In this document: piece after piece, positions 56,735 through 64,000 of the stretch
Numbering within the stretch: position 1 is the stretch's first letter
Layout of the letters: every line of letters starts with the position of its first letter
DNA from: Paracoccus halophilus
GTDB lineage: Bacteria > Pseudomonadota > Alphaproteobacteria > Rhodobacterales > Rhodobacteraceae
Assembly: GCF_000763905.1 (NCBI RefSeq)
Contig: NZ_JRKN01000005.1
Location: 1-64,000 of the forward strand
Direction of reading: 5' to 3'
Length of the DNA stretch: 64,000 nt
The notes under the pieces: generated by a model
What the model saw: only the letters and a program-made list of their open reading frames with translations
The model's database searches: none
Told to the model about the DNA's origin: nothing
Position numbers and translations under genes: made by a program

Positions 56735-56763
56735 TTGACATCAAGAGTTAAAGCCCGAAATAG
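56735..56763 (+). promoter_or_regulatory. Candidate sigma-70 promoter of the mla operon
   Basis: TTGACA at 56735-56740 is a perfect -35 box. Seventeen bases later AAATAG (56758-56763) is only a weak -10. It lies 26 bp before the mlaE start. Confidence 0.35.
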
Positions 56764-56788
56764 GGGCCATGAATAAAACGGAAAGCCA

Positions 56789-57883
56789 ATGACGGATCCG
56801 ATCCAGAAGAACGCGCTGACTGCCTCGATCGCCGATGGTGTGCTTCGTCTCAAGGGCGATTTCACCGTCTGGACGCTGCACGATCTGCCGGCCGGCGCGG
56901 ATGAGACATCTGGAATCGACCTTTCGGAAGTCTACCATCTGGACACGGCCGGCGCCTGGTATCTGCTGGGTCGCGAAAGCGCCGGCGCCCGGATCGAGGG
57001 GCTGAGCGGCGGCCAGGCGGGTTTCGTCGACATGGTGCGCAACGCGCGCCCCGAACCCGACCCGGAAGCGCCGGCCCTGAAAAGCTGGCGGGCGCTTCTG
57101 GAACGCACCGGGCGGCGCGTCGTCGAGGCACTGGGCTATGCGCGGGAACTGGCCGAGTATCAGGGCCGGTTCCTGGCCGCCGTGGGCCGCGCGATCCGCC
57201 ACCCGCGCGATTTCCGCTTTACCTCGCTGGTCTATCATTGCCAGGAAACCGGGATGCGCGCGGTGCCGATCGTGGCGCTGATGTCGTTTCTGATCGGCGT
57301 CGTGCTGGCGTTTCAGGGCTCGATGCAGTTGCAACGCTTCGGCGCCGAGATCTTTGTCATCGACCTGATCGCCGTGTCCGTCCTTCGCGAACTGGGCATC
57401 CTGCTGACCGCGATCATCGTGGCCGGGCGCACGGCCTCGGCGCTGACCGCCTCGATCGGCTCGATGAAGATGAACGAAGAGGTGGACGCCATGCGCACCC
57501 TGGGCCTGGACCCGGACATGGTGCTGATCCTGCCGCGCGTTCTGGCGCTGATCATCACGCTGCCGATCCTGGGGCTGATCTCGAACCTGTTCGGGCTGTT
57601 CGGCGGCGCGCTGATGTCCTGGATCGAGCTGGGCATCTCGCCCTCGATGTTCAAATACCGGCTGCTGGCCGATATCAGCGTCGATCATGTCATCGTCGGG
57701 CTGAGCAAGGCGCCGGTTTTCGCCATGATCATCGGCGTGATCGGCTGCCATGCCGGAATGAAGGTCGGCAAGGACGCGGAATCGCTGGGCGCGCAGACCT
57801 CGACCGCCGTGGTCGCGGCGATCTTCGCGGTGATCGTCGCGGATGCCTTGTTCTCGATCTTTTTCGCGGAGATCGGACTATGA
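56789..57883 (+). CDS. mlaE: MlaE-type ABC permease with N-terminal STAS-like domain
   Basis: The 364-residue protein has about 85 soluble residues with a STAS-like pattern (GDFTVWTLHDLPAGAD..IDLSEVYHLDTAGAWYLL), then a MlaE permease domain with about five helices. Conserved segments are AFQGSMQLQRFGAEIFVIDLIAV, AGRTASALTASIGSMKMNEEVDAM and LADISVDHVIVGL. Fusion of the MlaB-like STAS part to the permease is common in alphaproteobacteria and replaces a separate mlaB. It overlaps mlaF by ATGA. The complex moves phospholipids between the two membranes. Confidence 0.92.
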   Translation: MTDPIQKNALTASIADGVLRLKGDFTVWTLHDLPAGADETSGIDLSEVYHLDTAGAWYLLGRESAGARIEGLSGGQAGFVDMVRNARPEPDPEAPALKSWRALLERTGRRVVEALGYARELAEYQGRFLAAVGRAIRHPRDFRFTSLVYHCQETGMRAVPIVALMSFLIGVVLAFQGSMQLQRFGAEIFVIDLIAVSVLRELGILLTAIIVAGRTASALTASIGSMKMNEEVDAMRTLGLDPDMVLILPRVLALIITLPILGLISNLFGLFGGALMSWIELGISPSMFKYRLLADISVDHVIVGLSKAPVFAMIIGVIGCHAGMKVGKDAESLGAQTSTAVVAAIFAVIVADALFSIFFAEIGL

Positions 57884-58656
57884 CGGAAAATGTCATCGAA
57901 GTGCGCGGGCTGCGCAATCAGTTCGGCCGCCATGTCGTCCATGACCAGCTGGATCTGGATATCCGCAGGGGCGAGATTCTGGGCGTGGTCGGCGGCTCTG
58001 GCACCGGCAAATCGGTGCTTCTGCGCACCATCGTCGGGCTGAACCGGCCCGCCGCCGGCACCGTGCGCGTCTTTGGCCAGGATCTGAAGACGCTCTCGGG
58101 CTTTGCGCGCGAGGCGATCGAGCGTCGCTGGGGCGTCATGTTCCAGAACGGCGCGCTGTTTTCGTCGCTGAGCGTGCGCGAGAATGTCGAGGTGCCGCTG
58201 CAGGCCATTCCCGGCCTGTCGCCCGAATCGCGCAAGGCGCTGGCCGAGCTCAAGGTCTCGATGGCGGGCCTGCCCTGGCTCGCGAACGAGAAATACCCCT
58301 CGGACCTGTCCGGCGGGATGAAGAAACGGGCCGGGCTTGCCAGAGCATTGGCGCTGGACCCGGAAATCGTCTTTCTGGACGAGCCGACCGCCGGGCTCGA
58401 CCCGATCGGCGCGGATGCGTTCGACCATCTGATCGTCGAGTTGCGCGACGCGCTGAACCTGTCCGTTTTCATGGTCACCCATGATCTGGACACCCTTCAC
58501 GCCTGCTGTGACAGGATCGCCGTGCTCGCCGAAAAGCGGGTGCTGACGACCGGAACCATGGCGGATATGCTCAAGGTAGATCACCCTTGGGTCCACGAAT
58601 ATTTCCACGGGCCGCGCGCCCGTGCCGCGACGACCACGGAACGCGGAAAGGAGTAG
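57880..58656 (+). CDS. mlaF: MlaF-type ABC transporter ATP-binding protein
   Basis: The ATG at 57880 gives 258 residues. Walker A is GGSGTGKS at 38-45, the signature is DLSGGMKKRAGLARAL, and Walker B is IVFLDEPTAGLDP; FMVTHDLDT supplies the switch histidine. SGGMKKR is typical of the MlaF/Ttg2A group. It powers the MlaE permease. A GAAAGGAG site and the mlaD gene follow directly. Confidence 0.95.
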   Translation: MTENVIEVRGLRNQFGRHVVHDQLDLDIRRGEILGVVGGSGTGKSVLLRTIVGLNRPAAGTVRVFGQDLKTLSGFAREAIERRWGVMFQNGALFSSLSVRENVEVPLQAIPGLSPESRKALAELKVSMAGLPWLANEKYPSDLSGGMKKRAGLARALALDPEIVFLDEPTAGLDPIGADAFDHLIVELRDALNLSVFMVTHDLDTLHACCDRIAVLAEKRVLTTGTMADMLKVDHPWVHEYFHGPRARAATTTERGKE

Positions 58657-58659
58657 CAC

Positions 58660-59961
58660 ATGGAAACCAAGGCCAATTATGTCCTGATCGGGGCCTTTAC
58701 CATCGCCGGCTTTCTGGGTCTGCTTTTGTTCCTGATGTGGTTCGCCAAGCTCGAGGTGGATCAGCAGTTCGACTATTACGACATCTATTTCCCCGAAGTG
58801 TCGGGCCTGGGCGTGTCGTCGAATGTCAGCTATGCCGGCCTGACGGTCGGCAAGGTCGTGGACATGCAGCTGTCCGAGGACACCAACGCCGCCGTCCGCG
58901 TCCGCATCGAGGTCGAGCAGGGCACGCCGGTGCGTACGGATTCCAGCGCCTCGCTGGAACTGCAGGGGGTGACCGGGATCGCCAATGTCGCGATCACCTC
59001 GGGCAGCCCCGAGGCGCCGCTGCTCAGCGTGGCAAGCGAGGAGCCGGTCCCGGCAATCACCGCCAGCCGCTCGGCGCTGCAGACGCTCAGCGATCAGGGA
59101 CCCGAAATGATCGAGCGGCTGAACACCGTTGCCGGCCAGCTGAACGAATTGCTGGGCGAGGGAAACCAGACCCGGGTGCGCAATATCCTGGACAATGTCG
59201 AGCGTTCCAGCGGCAATATCGACAAGGCGCTGGCCGATGTCAGCAAGGCCACCGACGCCATCGGCGTCGCCGCCGAAGGCATCGCGGCATTCGGCGCCAA
59301 GCTGGACGGGCTGAGCGCGGCGGCGGAAACCACGCTGTCCAATGCCGATGTCGCGCTGGCCAAGTTCACCGAAACCGCAGGCAATGCCGACACGACCCTG
59401 GCCTCGGCCTCGGCGGCGCTGGACGAGGCGCGCGGCTATTTTGCCGGCGATCTCAAGACGCTGACACAAAGCCTGGAAGAGACCTCTGACAGCGTGCGGG
59501 CCGATGTGAACCGCCTGACCACCCGCGCCGACACGACGATGACCGGCCTCGACGAGACGCTGGATATCGGCAAGCGCACGCTGGCCGCCGCCGAGCGCAC
59601 CTTCGAGGGTGCGGACAAGGTCATCAACAGCAATATCGAGCCGGTGGTCGCCGATCTGCGGGTGACGCTGGGCAAGGCGAACGAGGCCATCGAGCGCGTG
59701 ATCAGCGACCTGCCCGAGATCACCGACCGGCTTCGCAATGCCGCCGACAGCGCCGACAGCGCCTTTACCAGCCTGCGCGTGATGCTGGACAGCGCGCGCA
59801 GTCCGGTGCAGGCTTTCGCGCGCGAGGGACTGCCGCAATTCACCCGCCTTGCCGCCGATCTGAGGAACGTGTCGCAAAACGTCAACGAGCTGATCTCGGC
59901 GCTGCGGCGCAACCCGTCGCAAATCCTGTCGGGGCAGAAGACCCCCGAATTCCGTCGCTAA
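58660..59961 (+). CDS. mlaD: MlaD/MCE-domain lipid-binding protein
   Basis: The 433-residue protein has one N-terminal membrane helix (NYVLIGAFTIAGFLGLLLFL, residues 5-24), then an MCE domain (DIYFPEVSGLGVSSNVSYAGLTVGKVV, key part GLGVSSNVSYAGLTVGKV). A long helical region rich in Ala, Thr, Asp and Ser follows to the end (residues about 150-420) and likely forms a coiled tunnel or needle. MCE rings carry lipids through the periplasm. It is much longer than E. coli MlaD (183 residues), closer to PqiB/YrbD-like forms. Confidence 0.93.
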   Translation: METKANYVLIGAFTIAGFLGLLLFLMWFAKLEVDQQFDYYDIYFPEVSGLGVSSNVSYAGLTVGKVVDMQLSEDTNAAVRVRIEVEQGTPVRTDSSASLELQGVTGIANVAITSGSPEAPLLSVASEEPVPAITASRSALQTLSDQGPEMIERLNTVAGQLNELLGEGNQTRVRNILDNVERSSGNIDKALADVSKATDAIGVAAEGIAAFGAKLDGLSAAAETTLSNADVALAKFTETAGNADTTLASASAALDEARGYFAGDLKTLTQSLEETSDSVRADVNRLTTRADTTMTGLDETLDIGKRTLAAAERTFEGADKVINSNIEPVVADLRVTLGKANEAIERVISDLPEITDRLRNAADSADSAFTSLRVMLDSARSPVQAFAREGLPQFTRLAADLRNVSQNVNELISALRRNPSQILSGQKTPEFRR

Positions 59962-59971
59962 GGAGACCAAG

Positions 59972-60598
59972 ATGCGCCTGATAGCAGCCTTCGTCCTGAC
60001 CATGACCCTGCCGGGTTGCGCCGCCCTGAGCGCGCTGCAAGGCGAGCCCGAACGCGACGTGTTCGAGTTGCGGCCGCCAATCACCCAGCCGCTGAAATGC
60101 GGCCGCGGCCGGCTGGCCGAACTGGTGATCGAACCGCCCAAGGCCCGCGGCACGCTGGATACCGACCGGATCATGATCCGTCCCAACGATCTGCAGACCC
60201 AGTATCTGCCCGATGCGCGTTGGGGCGACACCGTGCCGACCACCTTGCAGACGCTGCTGGTGCGCAGTTTCAGCGTCTATGACGTCTTTACCCATGTCGG
60301 CCGCGCGCCGCTGGGGGCGGCGGGCGACTATGCGATCATCAGCGAGGTCAACGATTTCAACGCCGAGGTCGCGGAGGATGGCGGCGCCACCGTCAAGCTG
60401 TCGGTCGATGCGCAGATGGTGCGGGAAATGAACGCCTCGGTGGTGTCGCGCGGCCGTTTCGAGGCCACCGCCAGCGCCGCCTCGACCCGGACCGCGGACC
60501 TGATTCCGGCCTTTGACGCGGCCGGCCAGGATCTGGTCACGCAGATGACCAGCTGGGGTCTCGGTGCGATGGGCGTGACTGCGACGCGCTGCCGCTAG
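59972..60598 (+). CDS. ABC-transport auxiliary lipoprotein (PqiC-like)
   Basis: The 208-residue protein has a lipobox LPGC at residues 13-16, so it is a lipoprotein with Cys16 as first mature residue. The rest (FELRPPITQPL, LVIEPPKARGTLDTDRIMIRP, QYLPDARWGDTVPTTLQTLLVRSF) follows the PqiC/ABC-type auxiliary component pattern. It is probably attached to the outer membrane at the periplasmic side and completes a trans-envelope lipid path. AGGAGA precedes the ATG, 10 bp after mlaD. No mlaC is present. Confidence 0.9.
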   Translation: MRLIAAFVLTMTLPGCAALSALQGEPERDVFELRPPITQPLKCGRGRLAELVIEPPKARGTLDTDRIMIRPNDLQTQYLPDARWGDTVPTTLQTLLVRSFSVYDVFTHVGRAPLGAAGDYAIISEVNDFNAEVAEDGGATVKLSVDAQMVREMNASVVSRGRFEATASAASTRTADLIPAFDAAGQDLVTQMTSWGLGAMGVTATRCR

Positions 60599-60617
60599 AC
60601 CGGCGCGACCACCCGGC

Positions 60618-60703
60618 GGGTTTCCCGGGCGCCATGGCCTTGCATGCCGACCGGCGCCCGGCGGAGCACGCTTCGCGAATACAAAGCTTCGCGCGGGAAA
60701 CCC
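60618..60703. repeat. Nested inverted repeats after the mla operon
   Basis: GGGTTTCCCG (60618-60627) is complementary to CGGGAAACCC (60694-60703). Inside it, CCGGGCGCC (60625-60633) pairs with GGCGCCCGG (60653-60661). A direct repeat GCTTCGCG occurs within the block. It starts 20 bp after the lipoprotein stop. It may be a transcription end, a REP-like element or an end of the adjacent IS scar. Confidence 0.45.
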
Positions 60704-60732
60704 GGGTCGGGGGTTCCCACGAGGTAACCTTT

Positions 60733-60942
60733 GTGATCCGTCATATTTTGAGGTGGATCACGGGCAAACCGCTATCTCTGGGCCTTCGGCGTCGGATCGT
60801 CGCCTGTGTCGCATCCGGACATTTCCGCGGCGCTGCTGCGGCCGGATTCGGCGTCTCACCGAGCTTCGTGGCCGGGTTGATGCGCCGCTATCGGGACACC
60901 GGGTCGCCAGGGCTGACGCCGTTTAGGAACTTTCACGTTTGA
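60733..60942 (+). pseudogene. IS630-family transposase fragment, N-terminal part
   Basis: From about 60760 the frame reads TGKPLSLGLRRRIVACVASG, and on through GAAAAGFGVSPSFVAGLMRRYRDTGSPG, the N-terminal helix-turn-helix region of IS630 transposases (usual start GKPLSxDLRxRVV). It breaks off at about 60920, after roughly 50 residues. The continuation is absent; the next sequence is an IS630 C-terminus in the opposite orientation. The usual ATG before TGKPLS appears as ATC, so translation from the natural start is lost. Confidence 0.7.
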
Positions 60943-61100
60943 AGAGATCGTCAACGGTGATGTCTGTTCTTGCCTGATGGCTTTTGCCCAGACCTGTTCA
61001 ATCCTGCTGCGATCGGGACTGTAGGACGGGAGATATTCCAGGGCATATCCAGTCGCTGGGATATATTGGCGCAGAATATCGCCGATGCGGTCGAGGTCCA
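60923..61100 (-). pseudogene. IS630-family transposase fragment, C-terminal part (opposite strand)
   Basis: On the minus strand RIGDILRQYIPATGYALEYL followed by PSYSPDRSRIEQVWAKA matches the IS630 DDE domain end (LPPYSPxLNPIE.VWA), with the last catalytic Glu kept. The reading frame then slips by one base near 60975, after which VDDLFKRESS and a TAA at 60923-60925 give the natural end. A missing C in the AAAGCC run would explain it. It is a dead remnant abutting the plus-strand N-terminal fragment. Confidence 0.65.
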
Positions 61101-61360
61101 GAAGGTCCAGCGCCAGGAACCTGACGGGCACAGGCGTCACCCCTGCGCAACGCCATGGCCCGGCACCGGCCGGACCAGCGACAAGTCTTGGTCCTCCCCG
61201 CAACCCGAGCCCGGACCAAGCGCGTGACCGGCGCCAGAGCGATCATGACGACAAGGCCGCAAAGCCGGCTGATCGGTCCGAAGGCGGCGACCGGAATAAG
61301 GGGGGCAATCCGGGATGCCCCCCAAACCAAAGCTGCGCCCGGCGGGTCGCGGCCGCCCGA
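61101..61360. other. Region without recognisable gene
   Basis: The 260 bp between the IS630 scar and the MDR oxidoreductase stop have only frames with odd residue composition. I see no terminator with a T-tract. It may be further decayed insertion-sequence DNA. Confidence 0.4.
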
Positions 61361-62374
61361 TCAGGACCCGATCGACAGGCCGATCTTGCCGAAATGCCCG
61401 CCCGAGGCCTGGAACTCGAAGGCGGCGCGGATATCCTGCAACGGGAACTGGCGGTCGATCAGCGGCCGGATGCGGGTGGCCTCCAGCGCGGCGACGAAAT
61501 CCTGCTGGTGGCGGCGGCTGCCGACGATCAGCCCCTGCAGGCGCTGCTGCTGCGCCATCAGCTGCGCGGTCGGGATCTCGCCGCCCAGGCCGGTCAGCAC
61601 GCCGATCAGCGCGATATGGCCGTTGTCGCGCGCGGCGGTGATGGATTGCGCCAGCGTCGCCGCGCCGCCCACCTCGATCACGTGATCGGCGCCACGACCC
61701 TCGGTCAGGCGGCGGATCTCGGCGCCCCATTCGGGGATCTTGCGATAGTTGACCACCGCATCGGCGCCCATCTCGCGCACACGCTCGAGCTTTTCGTCCG
61801 AGGACGAGGTCGCCACCACCCGCGCGCCCATCGCCTTGGCCAGTTGCAGCGCATAGATCGAGACGCCGCCGGTGCCCAGAACGGCAACCCAGTCGCCCGC
61901 CTTCAGCCCGCCATTCACCACCAGCGCGCGCCAGGCGGTCACGCCGGCGGTAGTGATGGTGGCGGCCTCGGCATGGGACCAGCCCCTGGGCGCGCGCGTC
62001 ACCCAATAGGCGGGCACGGTGACATATTCGCGCGCATAGCCATCGACTCCGTCGCCCGGCGTCGTCTGGAAACTGCTCGGCCCGTCAGCCCCGTCGATCC
62101 AGCCCGGAAAGAAATGCGACACGACATTGTCGCCCGGGGCGAATTCGGTCACCCCCTCGCCCACGGCATCGATCACGCCGGCACCGTCCGCCATCGGAAT
62201 CCGCGGGGATTTCACGAATCCGGGGGTGCTGACCACCAGATAATCGTGAAAGTTCAGGGAACTGGCATAAAGACGGATGCGAACCTCGCCCGGGCCGGGA
62301 TCGGAGGCGTCGGCCACATCCTCGAATTTCAGCGCATCAAGGCCGCCCTGGGCCTGCAAGGTAATCTGTTTCAT
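61361..62374 (-). CDS. MDR-superfamily NAD(P)-dependent alcohol dehydrogenase/quinone oxidoreductase
   Basis: The 337-residue protein has the GroES-like N-terminal domain (LYASSLNFHDYLVVSTPGF, PMADGAGVIDAVGEGV) and a Rossmann domain with VLGTGGVSIYALQLAKAMGARVVATSSS. The usual catalytic-zinc Cys (GSD-CxG) is replaced by SLNFHD, so it is more like the zinc-free quinone oxidoreductase branch. The natural substrate is unknown. It is divergent from the LacI/xylA operon by 213 bp and may share its control region, but it is not a standard xylose-pathway gene. Confidence 0.85.
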   Translation of the reverse strand: MKQITLQAQGGLDALKFEDVADASDPGPGEVRIRLYASSLNFHDYLVVSTPGFVKSPRIPMADGAGVIDAVGEGVTEFAPGDNVVSHFFPGWIDGADGPSSFQTTPGDGVDGYAREYVTVPAYWVTRAPRGWSHAEAATITTAGVTAWRALVVNGGLKAGDWVAVLGTGGVSIYALQLAKAMGARVVATSSSDEKLERVREMGADAVVNYRKIPEWGAEIRRLTEGRGADHVIEVGGAATLAQSITAARDNGHIALIGVLTGLGGEIPTAQLMAQQQRLQGLIVGSRRHQQDFVAALEATRIRPLIDRQFPLQDIRAAFEFQASGGHFGKIGLSIGS

Positions 62375-62507
62375 CGCGATATCCTTCGATCAGGGTTTCA
62401 AGAGATCGGTCGCCTTCGCCGCAGTCCTGCCAAGGGTCCATACAATGAAAGCGTCCCACCGCCGGATGACAAGGGGCGGGCCGCGTGACGTCCGGTCCCG
62501 CCCCGGC

Positions 62508-62551
62508 AAAAAGACAGACGTATGTCAAAAATGATTGACGTCTGTCTTTTT
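62508..62551. promoter_or_regulatory. Paired LacI-type operators before the LacI-xylA operon
   Basis: Two 14-bp sites fit GACAnACGTnTGTC: GACAGACGTATGTC at 62513-62526 and GATTGACGTCTGTC at 62533-62546, centres 20 bp apart. Together they form a 14-bp inverted repeat (arms 62508-62521 and 62538-62551). The central CG is typical of LacI-family operators. They lie 42-75 bp before the LacI start. Confidence 0.7.
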
Positions 62552-62587
62552 TAGGCCGAACCTTGTCCGGGGGAGGACGAATCCGCG

Positions 62588-63631
62588 ATGCGAAATCCGA
62601 CGCTGCATGATGTGGCCCGGGCCGCCGGCGTCAGCTATTCCACCGCCGACCGCGTGCTGAACGAACGCGGAGGGGTGGCGGAAAAGTCGGTGCTGCGCGT
62701 CCGCCACGCCATCGAAAAGCTGGGCTATCGGCGTGACATCCACGCGGCGAACCTGTCGCGCCGGCGCAGCTATGCCTTTCGCTTCTATCTGCCGCATGGC
62801 GATCACAGCTTTTTCTCGATCCTGCGCCAGACCGTCGAACAGCAGGCCCGGCAGAGGCTGGCCGACCGGATCGCGATCGCGATCCACGAGGTGCCCGCGC
62901 TGGATGCCGAGGCACTGGCCGACCAGTTGCTGCTGATCGGCCGGCAGGATTGCGATTGCGTGGCCTTTGTCGGTGCCGATTCGGCGCGGCTGACGCAGGC
63001 GGTGTCGCGGCTGGCCGGGATGGGGATTCCCGCGATCTCGCTGATTTCGGACGCGGCGGGGGATGCGCGCGCGCAATATGTCGGGATCGACAACCGGGTC
63101 GCGGGTCGCACCGCCGGGCGGCTGATCCGGCTGGCCCACAGCCGGCGCTCCGGGCGCATATTGCCGATCCTCGGCAAGCTGGGCGTGCGCGATCACCGCG
63201 ACCGGCTGGACGGCGCGCGCGAGGTGCTGGCCGAGACGCCCGCCCTGCAGGTTCTGGCGCCGCTGGAAATCCTCGACCGGCCCGAGCGGATGCGCGACAG
63301 CCTGACCGCCGCGCTGCATGCCGATCCCGGCGTCACCGGCATCTATTCCATCGGCGCCGGCAACCGCGCGCTGATCGACATTCTGGGCAGGCTCGCCGCG
63401 CCGCGCCCTTTTGCCGTCCTGCACGAATTGACGCCGCAGACCCGCCCGGCGCTGGAATCAGGCCTGATCGACGCGATCATCGACCAGAAACCGGCCGAGG
63501 AAATCCGCAGCGCCATCGACGCGATGAAGGCCATCGCCGACCGGCAGACGCCGCCGGCGACGGATATCACCCCGACCATCTATCTCAAGGACAACCTGCC
63601 CGGCCCTGCCGGCAACGGAGGACCCGCATGA
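62588..63631 (+). CDS. LacI-family transcriptional regulator (probable xylose regulator)
   Basis: The 347-residue protein starts with the LacI headpiece [26 protein letters not shown] and hinge, followed by a periplasmic-binding-protein-like domain ([55 protein letters not shown]). It overlaps xylA by ATGA, so it most likely binds xylose or a xylose derivative and controls that operon. Tandem operators directly upstream suggest autorepression. In the alphaproteobacteria XylR regulators of this LacI type are known. Confidence 0.88.
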   Translation: MRNPTLHDVARAAGVSYSTADRVLNERGGVAEKSVLRVRHAIEKLGYRRDIHAANLSRRRSYAFRFYLPHGDHSFFSILRQTVEQQARQRLADRIAIAIHEVPALDAEALADQLLLIGRQDCDCVAFVGADSARLTQAVSRLAGMGIPAISLISDAAGDARAQYVGIDNRVAGRTAGRLIRLAHSRRSGRILPILGKLGVRDHRDRLDGAREVLAETPALQVLAPLEILDRPERMRDSLTAALHADPGVTGIYSIGAGNRALIDILGRLAAPRPFAVLHELTPQTRPALESGLIDAIIDQKPAEEIRSAIDAMKAIADRQTPPATDITPTIYLKDNLPGPAGNGGPA

Positions 63632-64000
63632 GCGGATATTTCAGTTCGATCGCGCCCCTGCGCTTTGACCCCGACAGCGACGGCCCGGCCTTCCGGCACT
63701 ACGATCCCGACGAGATCCTGCTGGGCAAGCGGATGGAGGATCACCTGCGCTTTGCCGTCGCCTATTGGCACAGCTTCGGCTGGGAGGGCGGCGACCCCTT
63801 TGGCGGGCGCACCTTCGACCGGCCCTGGTTCCCGGCCGACACGATGGAGCTGGCCGAGGCCCGCGCCGAGGCCGCCTTTGACCTGTTCCGCATCCTTGGC
63901 GTGCCCTTCTTCTGCTTTCACGACCATGACGTGCGCCCCGAAGGCGCCAGCCTCTCGGAAAGCCGCGATCGGCTGAACCGCATCGCCGACATATTCGAGG
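63628..64000 (+). CDS. xylA: Xylose isomerase, N-terminal part (cut by window end)
   Basis: The frame from ATG 63628 encodes [21 protein letters not shown] at the start, then [25 protein letters not shown] and [19 protein letters not shown], which match the first quarter of XylA, including the His/Asp pair (FHDHD) of the active site. Only 124 codons are in the window. It converts xylose to xylulose; xylB or an ABC transporter may follow outside. GGAGG precedes the ATG and it overlaps the LacI gene by ATGA. Confidence 0.95.
   Translation, partial: MSGYFSSIAPLRFDPDSDGPAFRHYDPDEILLGKRMEDHLRFAVAYWHSFGWEGGDPFGGRTFDRPWFPADTMELAEARAEAAFDLFRILGVPFFCFHDHDVRPEGASLSESRDRLNRIADIFE

Noticed and set aside
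61137..62006. ORF on the minus strand inside the MDR oxidoreductase
   Set aside because: It is a different frame of the same strand with Arg/Gly-rich composition, while the 61361-62374 frame shows the full MDR fold.

Overview
The window reads as a GC-rich alphaproteobacterial chromosome, most likely Paracoccus or a close relative in the Rhodobacteraceae. Three things point there. The petABC operon encodes a cytochrome c1 with a long acidic Ala/Glu/Pro extension after its signal peptide, a known peculiarity of Paracoccus. dnaK has an alphaproteobacterial heat-shock promoter (CTTG, 18 bp, CCTATATA). Many gene pairs overlap by ATGA or GTGA. This placement is inference from gene content; no database search was possible.

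Region by region. Positions 1-97 hold the tail of an IS5-type transposase. 248-9352: a BCCT osmolyte transporter, a five-gene arsenic operon on the minus strand (arsR, LMW-type arsC, acr3, glutaredoxin-type arsC, arsH), a choline-binding protein with choline sulfatase (choX-betC), a DUF1269 protein and mtgA. 9504-12188: a glutathione S-transferase, queG and an EamA permease. 12192-22427: nine minus-strand genes that look like one polysaccharide operon: cysQ, kdsB, a GT2 enzyme, galU, galE, a GT4 enzyme, a GT92/GT2-like enzyme, a GT14-type enzyme and a two-unit sulfotransferase. A KpsM-like export permease diverges from it. This set fits a sulfated, Kdo-containing surface glycan. The GT14 gene is broken by a 7-bp tandem duplication that, as sequenced, fuses it in frame to the sulfotransferase.

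23602-41132 is mostly housekeeping: dnaK-dnaJ, radC, petABC, a PfkB kinase, an S49 peptidase, a 36-residue membrane peptide, a Ca/Na antiporter, an SDR, uvrC-pgsA-moaD-moaE, accA, gabT and a rhomboid protease. The 302-bp gap before uvrC is AT-rich and carries a perfect DnaA box, clustered GANTC sites and a TTGAAC-N6-GTTCAA inverted repeat. The same repeat lies upstream of choX.

41129-60598: mnmD opposite an FAD oxidoreductase, NnrU, DUF4202-CbiX, valS, small VOC and DUF1428 proteins, an HxlR regulator, a peroxiredoxin, a ferredoxin reductase-rsmD pair, an Lrp regulator divergent from an ornithine decarboxylase, a DUF2235 hydrolase, metF divergent from metR, and an Mla-type lipid transport operon. 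60599-61360 is a scar with two oppositely oriented IS630 transposase fragments. The right end has an MDR oxidoreductase divergent from a LacI-family regulator and xylA, which runs off the window. Two 14-bp operators spaced 20 bp apart precede the LacI gene.

No rRNA, tRNA, CRISPR array or prophage was seen. The most notable observations are the 7-bp frameshift in the putative sulfated-glycan operon, the pre-uvrC origin-like/regulatory region, the shared TTGAAC-N6-GTTCAA motif, the paired LacI operators, and a 25-nt element found only at two convergent gene junctions.
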